From: Pyropia haitanensis
Lineage: Eukaryota > Rhodophyta > Bangiophyceae > Bangiales > Bangiaceae
Reading direction: 5' to 3'
Assembly (NCBI GenBank): GCA_008729055.1
Contig: SDUX01000053.1
Coordinates: 1-64,000 of the forward strand
Length of the DNA: 64,000 bases
The position numbers were made by a program, and so were the translations under genes. Positions 63,811-64,000 of the stretch are shown piece after piece (position 1 is the stretch's first letter; each line of letters begins with the position of its first letter). The notes below the pieces were generated by a model. That model ran no database searches. It was given only the letters and a program-made list of their open reading frames with translations, and was not told where the DNA came from.

Positions 63811-64000
63811 CTGGGGGAAGCACAGGAGAGGACAGAAAAGGAAGCAAGAGCAAAGCAAGGGAGACGGCCGCGCTCAACACCAGACCGTGACATCAACCAA
63901 ACCACCCAGCGAGGTCGCATCAGCACCAAACACCAGCAACGCAGTCACCATGCGATCAAGTCAGTCCTACGCCCGACAAAGCTGAGCGGGAGCATCGAAA

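Noticed and set aside
1..64000. CRISPR arrays, bacterial operons, rRNA genes
   Set aside because: No regularly spaced repeat-spacer pattern, no Shine-Dalgarno-led gene clusters and no rRNA-like conserved stretches were seen; gene content and introns are eukaryotic.

Overview
The window looks like nuclear DNA of a very GC-rich eukaryotic alga. A bangiophyte red alga (Porphyra/Pyropia type) is the best guess. This is an inference from the extreme GC blocks, long Ala/Gly/Pro runs, few introns, GTGAGT-type donors, a secreted Hint-module protein and the transposon mix. I could run no database search. There are no bacterial operons, no CRISPR array and no convincing RNA gene.

Layout. 1-4.6 kb is GC-extreme and mostly unresolved, ending in a short plus-strand ORF with a degenerate zinc finger and a poly(A) signal. 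4.95-7.46 kb (minus) is a SART3/Prp24-like gene with HAT repeats and an RRM. 8.18-11.28 kb (minus) is an unidentified helical, multi-exon gene. 11.4-15.6 kb holds relics of hAT-like, PIF/Harbinger-like and CACTA-like elements. 17.73-19.05 kb is an intact HARBI1-type transposase. 19.3-24.1 kb (plus) is a GC-extreme gene candidate with BRC-like repeats. 24.2-25.4 kb (minus) is a two-exon SAP-domain protein of transposon-accessory type. 25.4-29.3 kb is nearly empty. 29.3-30.1 kb (minus) is a membrane-anchored cupin protein.

30.9-39.75 kb is a nested structure. An unidentified plus-strand ORF was broken first or second by a 319-bp TRIM (5-bp duplication CCTAC) and by a Ty1/copia element (247-bp LTRs, duplication GCGTG). 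Removing both insertions restores one reading frame at both junctions. 40.8-43.6 kb (minus) is a CACTA Tnp2 pseudogene. 44.37-44.85 kb is a MITE-like inverted repeat.

45.96-54.78 kb is a piggyBac-type element with subterminal palindromes. It contains a nearly pristine DIRS-type tyrosine-recombinase retroelement (48.79-54.16 kb) with gag, RT-RNase H-Dam-like and recombinase ORFs. 55.6-56.65 kb is a Frag1/DRAM/Sfk1-like membrane protein. 57.26-58.79 kb (minus) is the secreted Hint-module protein. 59-63 kb is GC-rich without an assignable gene but has G-rich (GGGC)n arrays. A partial C2H2 zinc-finger gene runs off the right edge.

Two themes cut across the window. Relic elements die mainly through TAA/TAG where Gln would be expected, plus some TGA, the pattern of C-to-T decay. 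The GC-extreme host genes change reading frame at G or C homopolymers, which is either assembly error or real decay and limits exact gene models.
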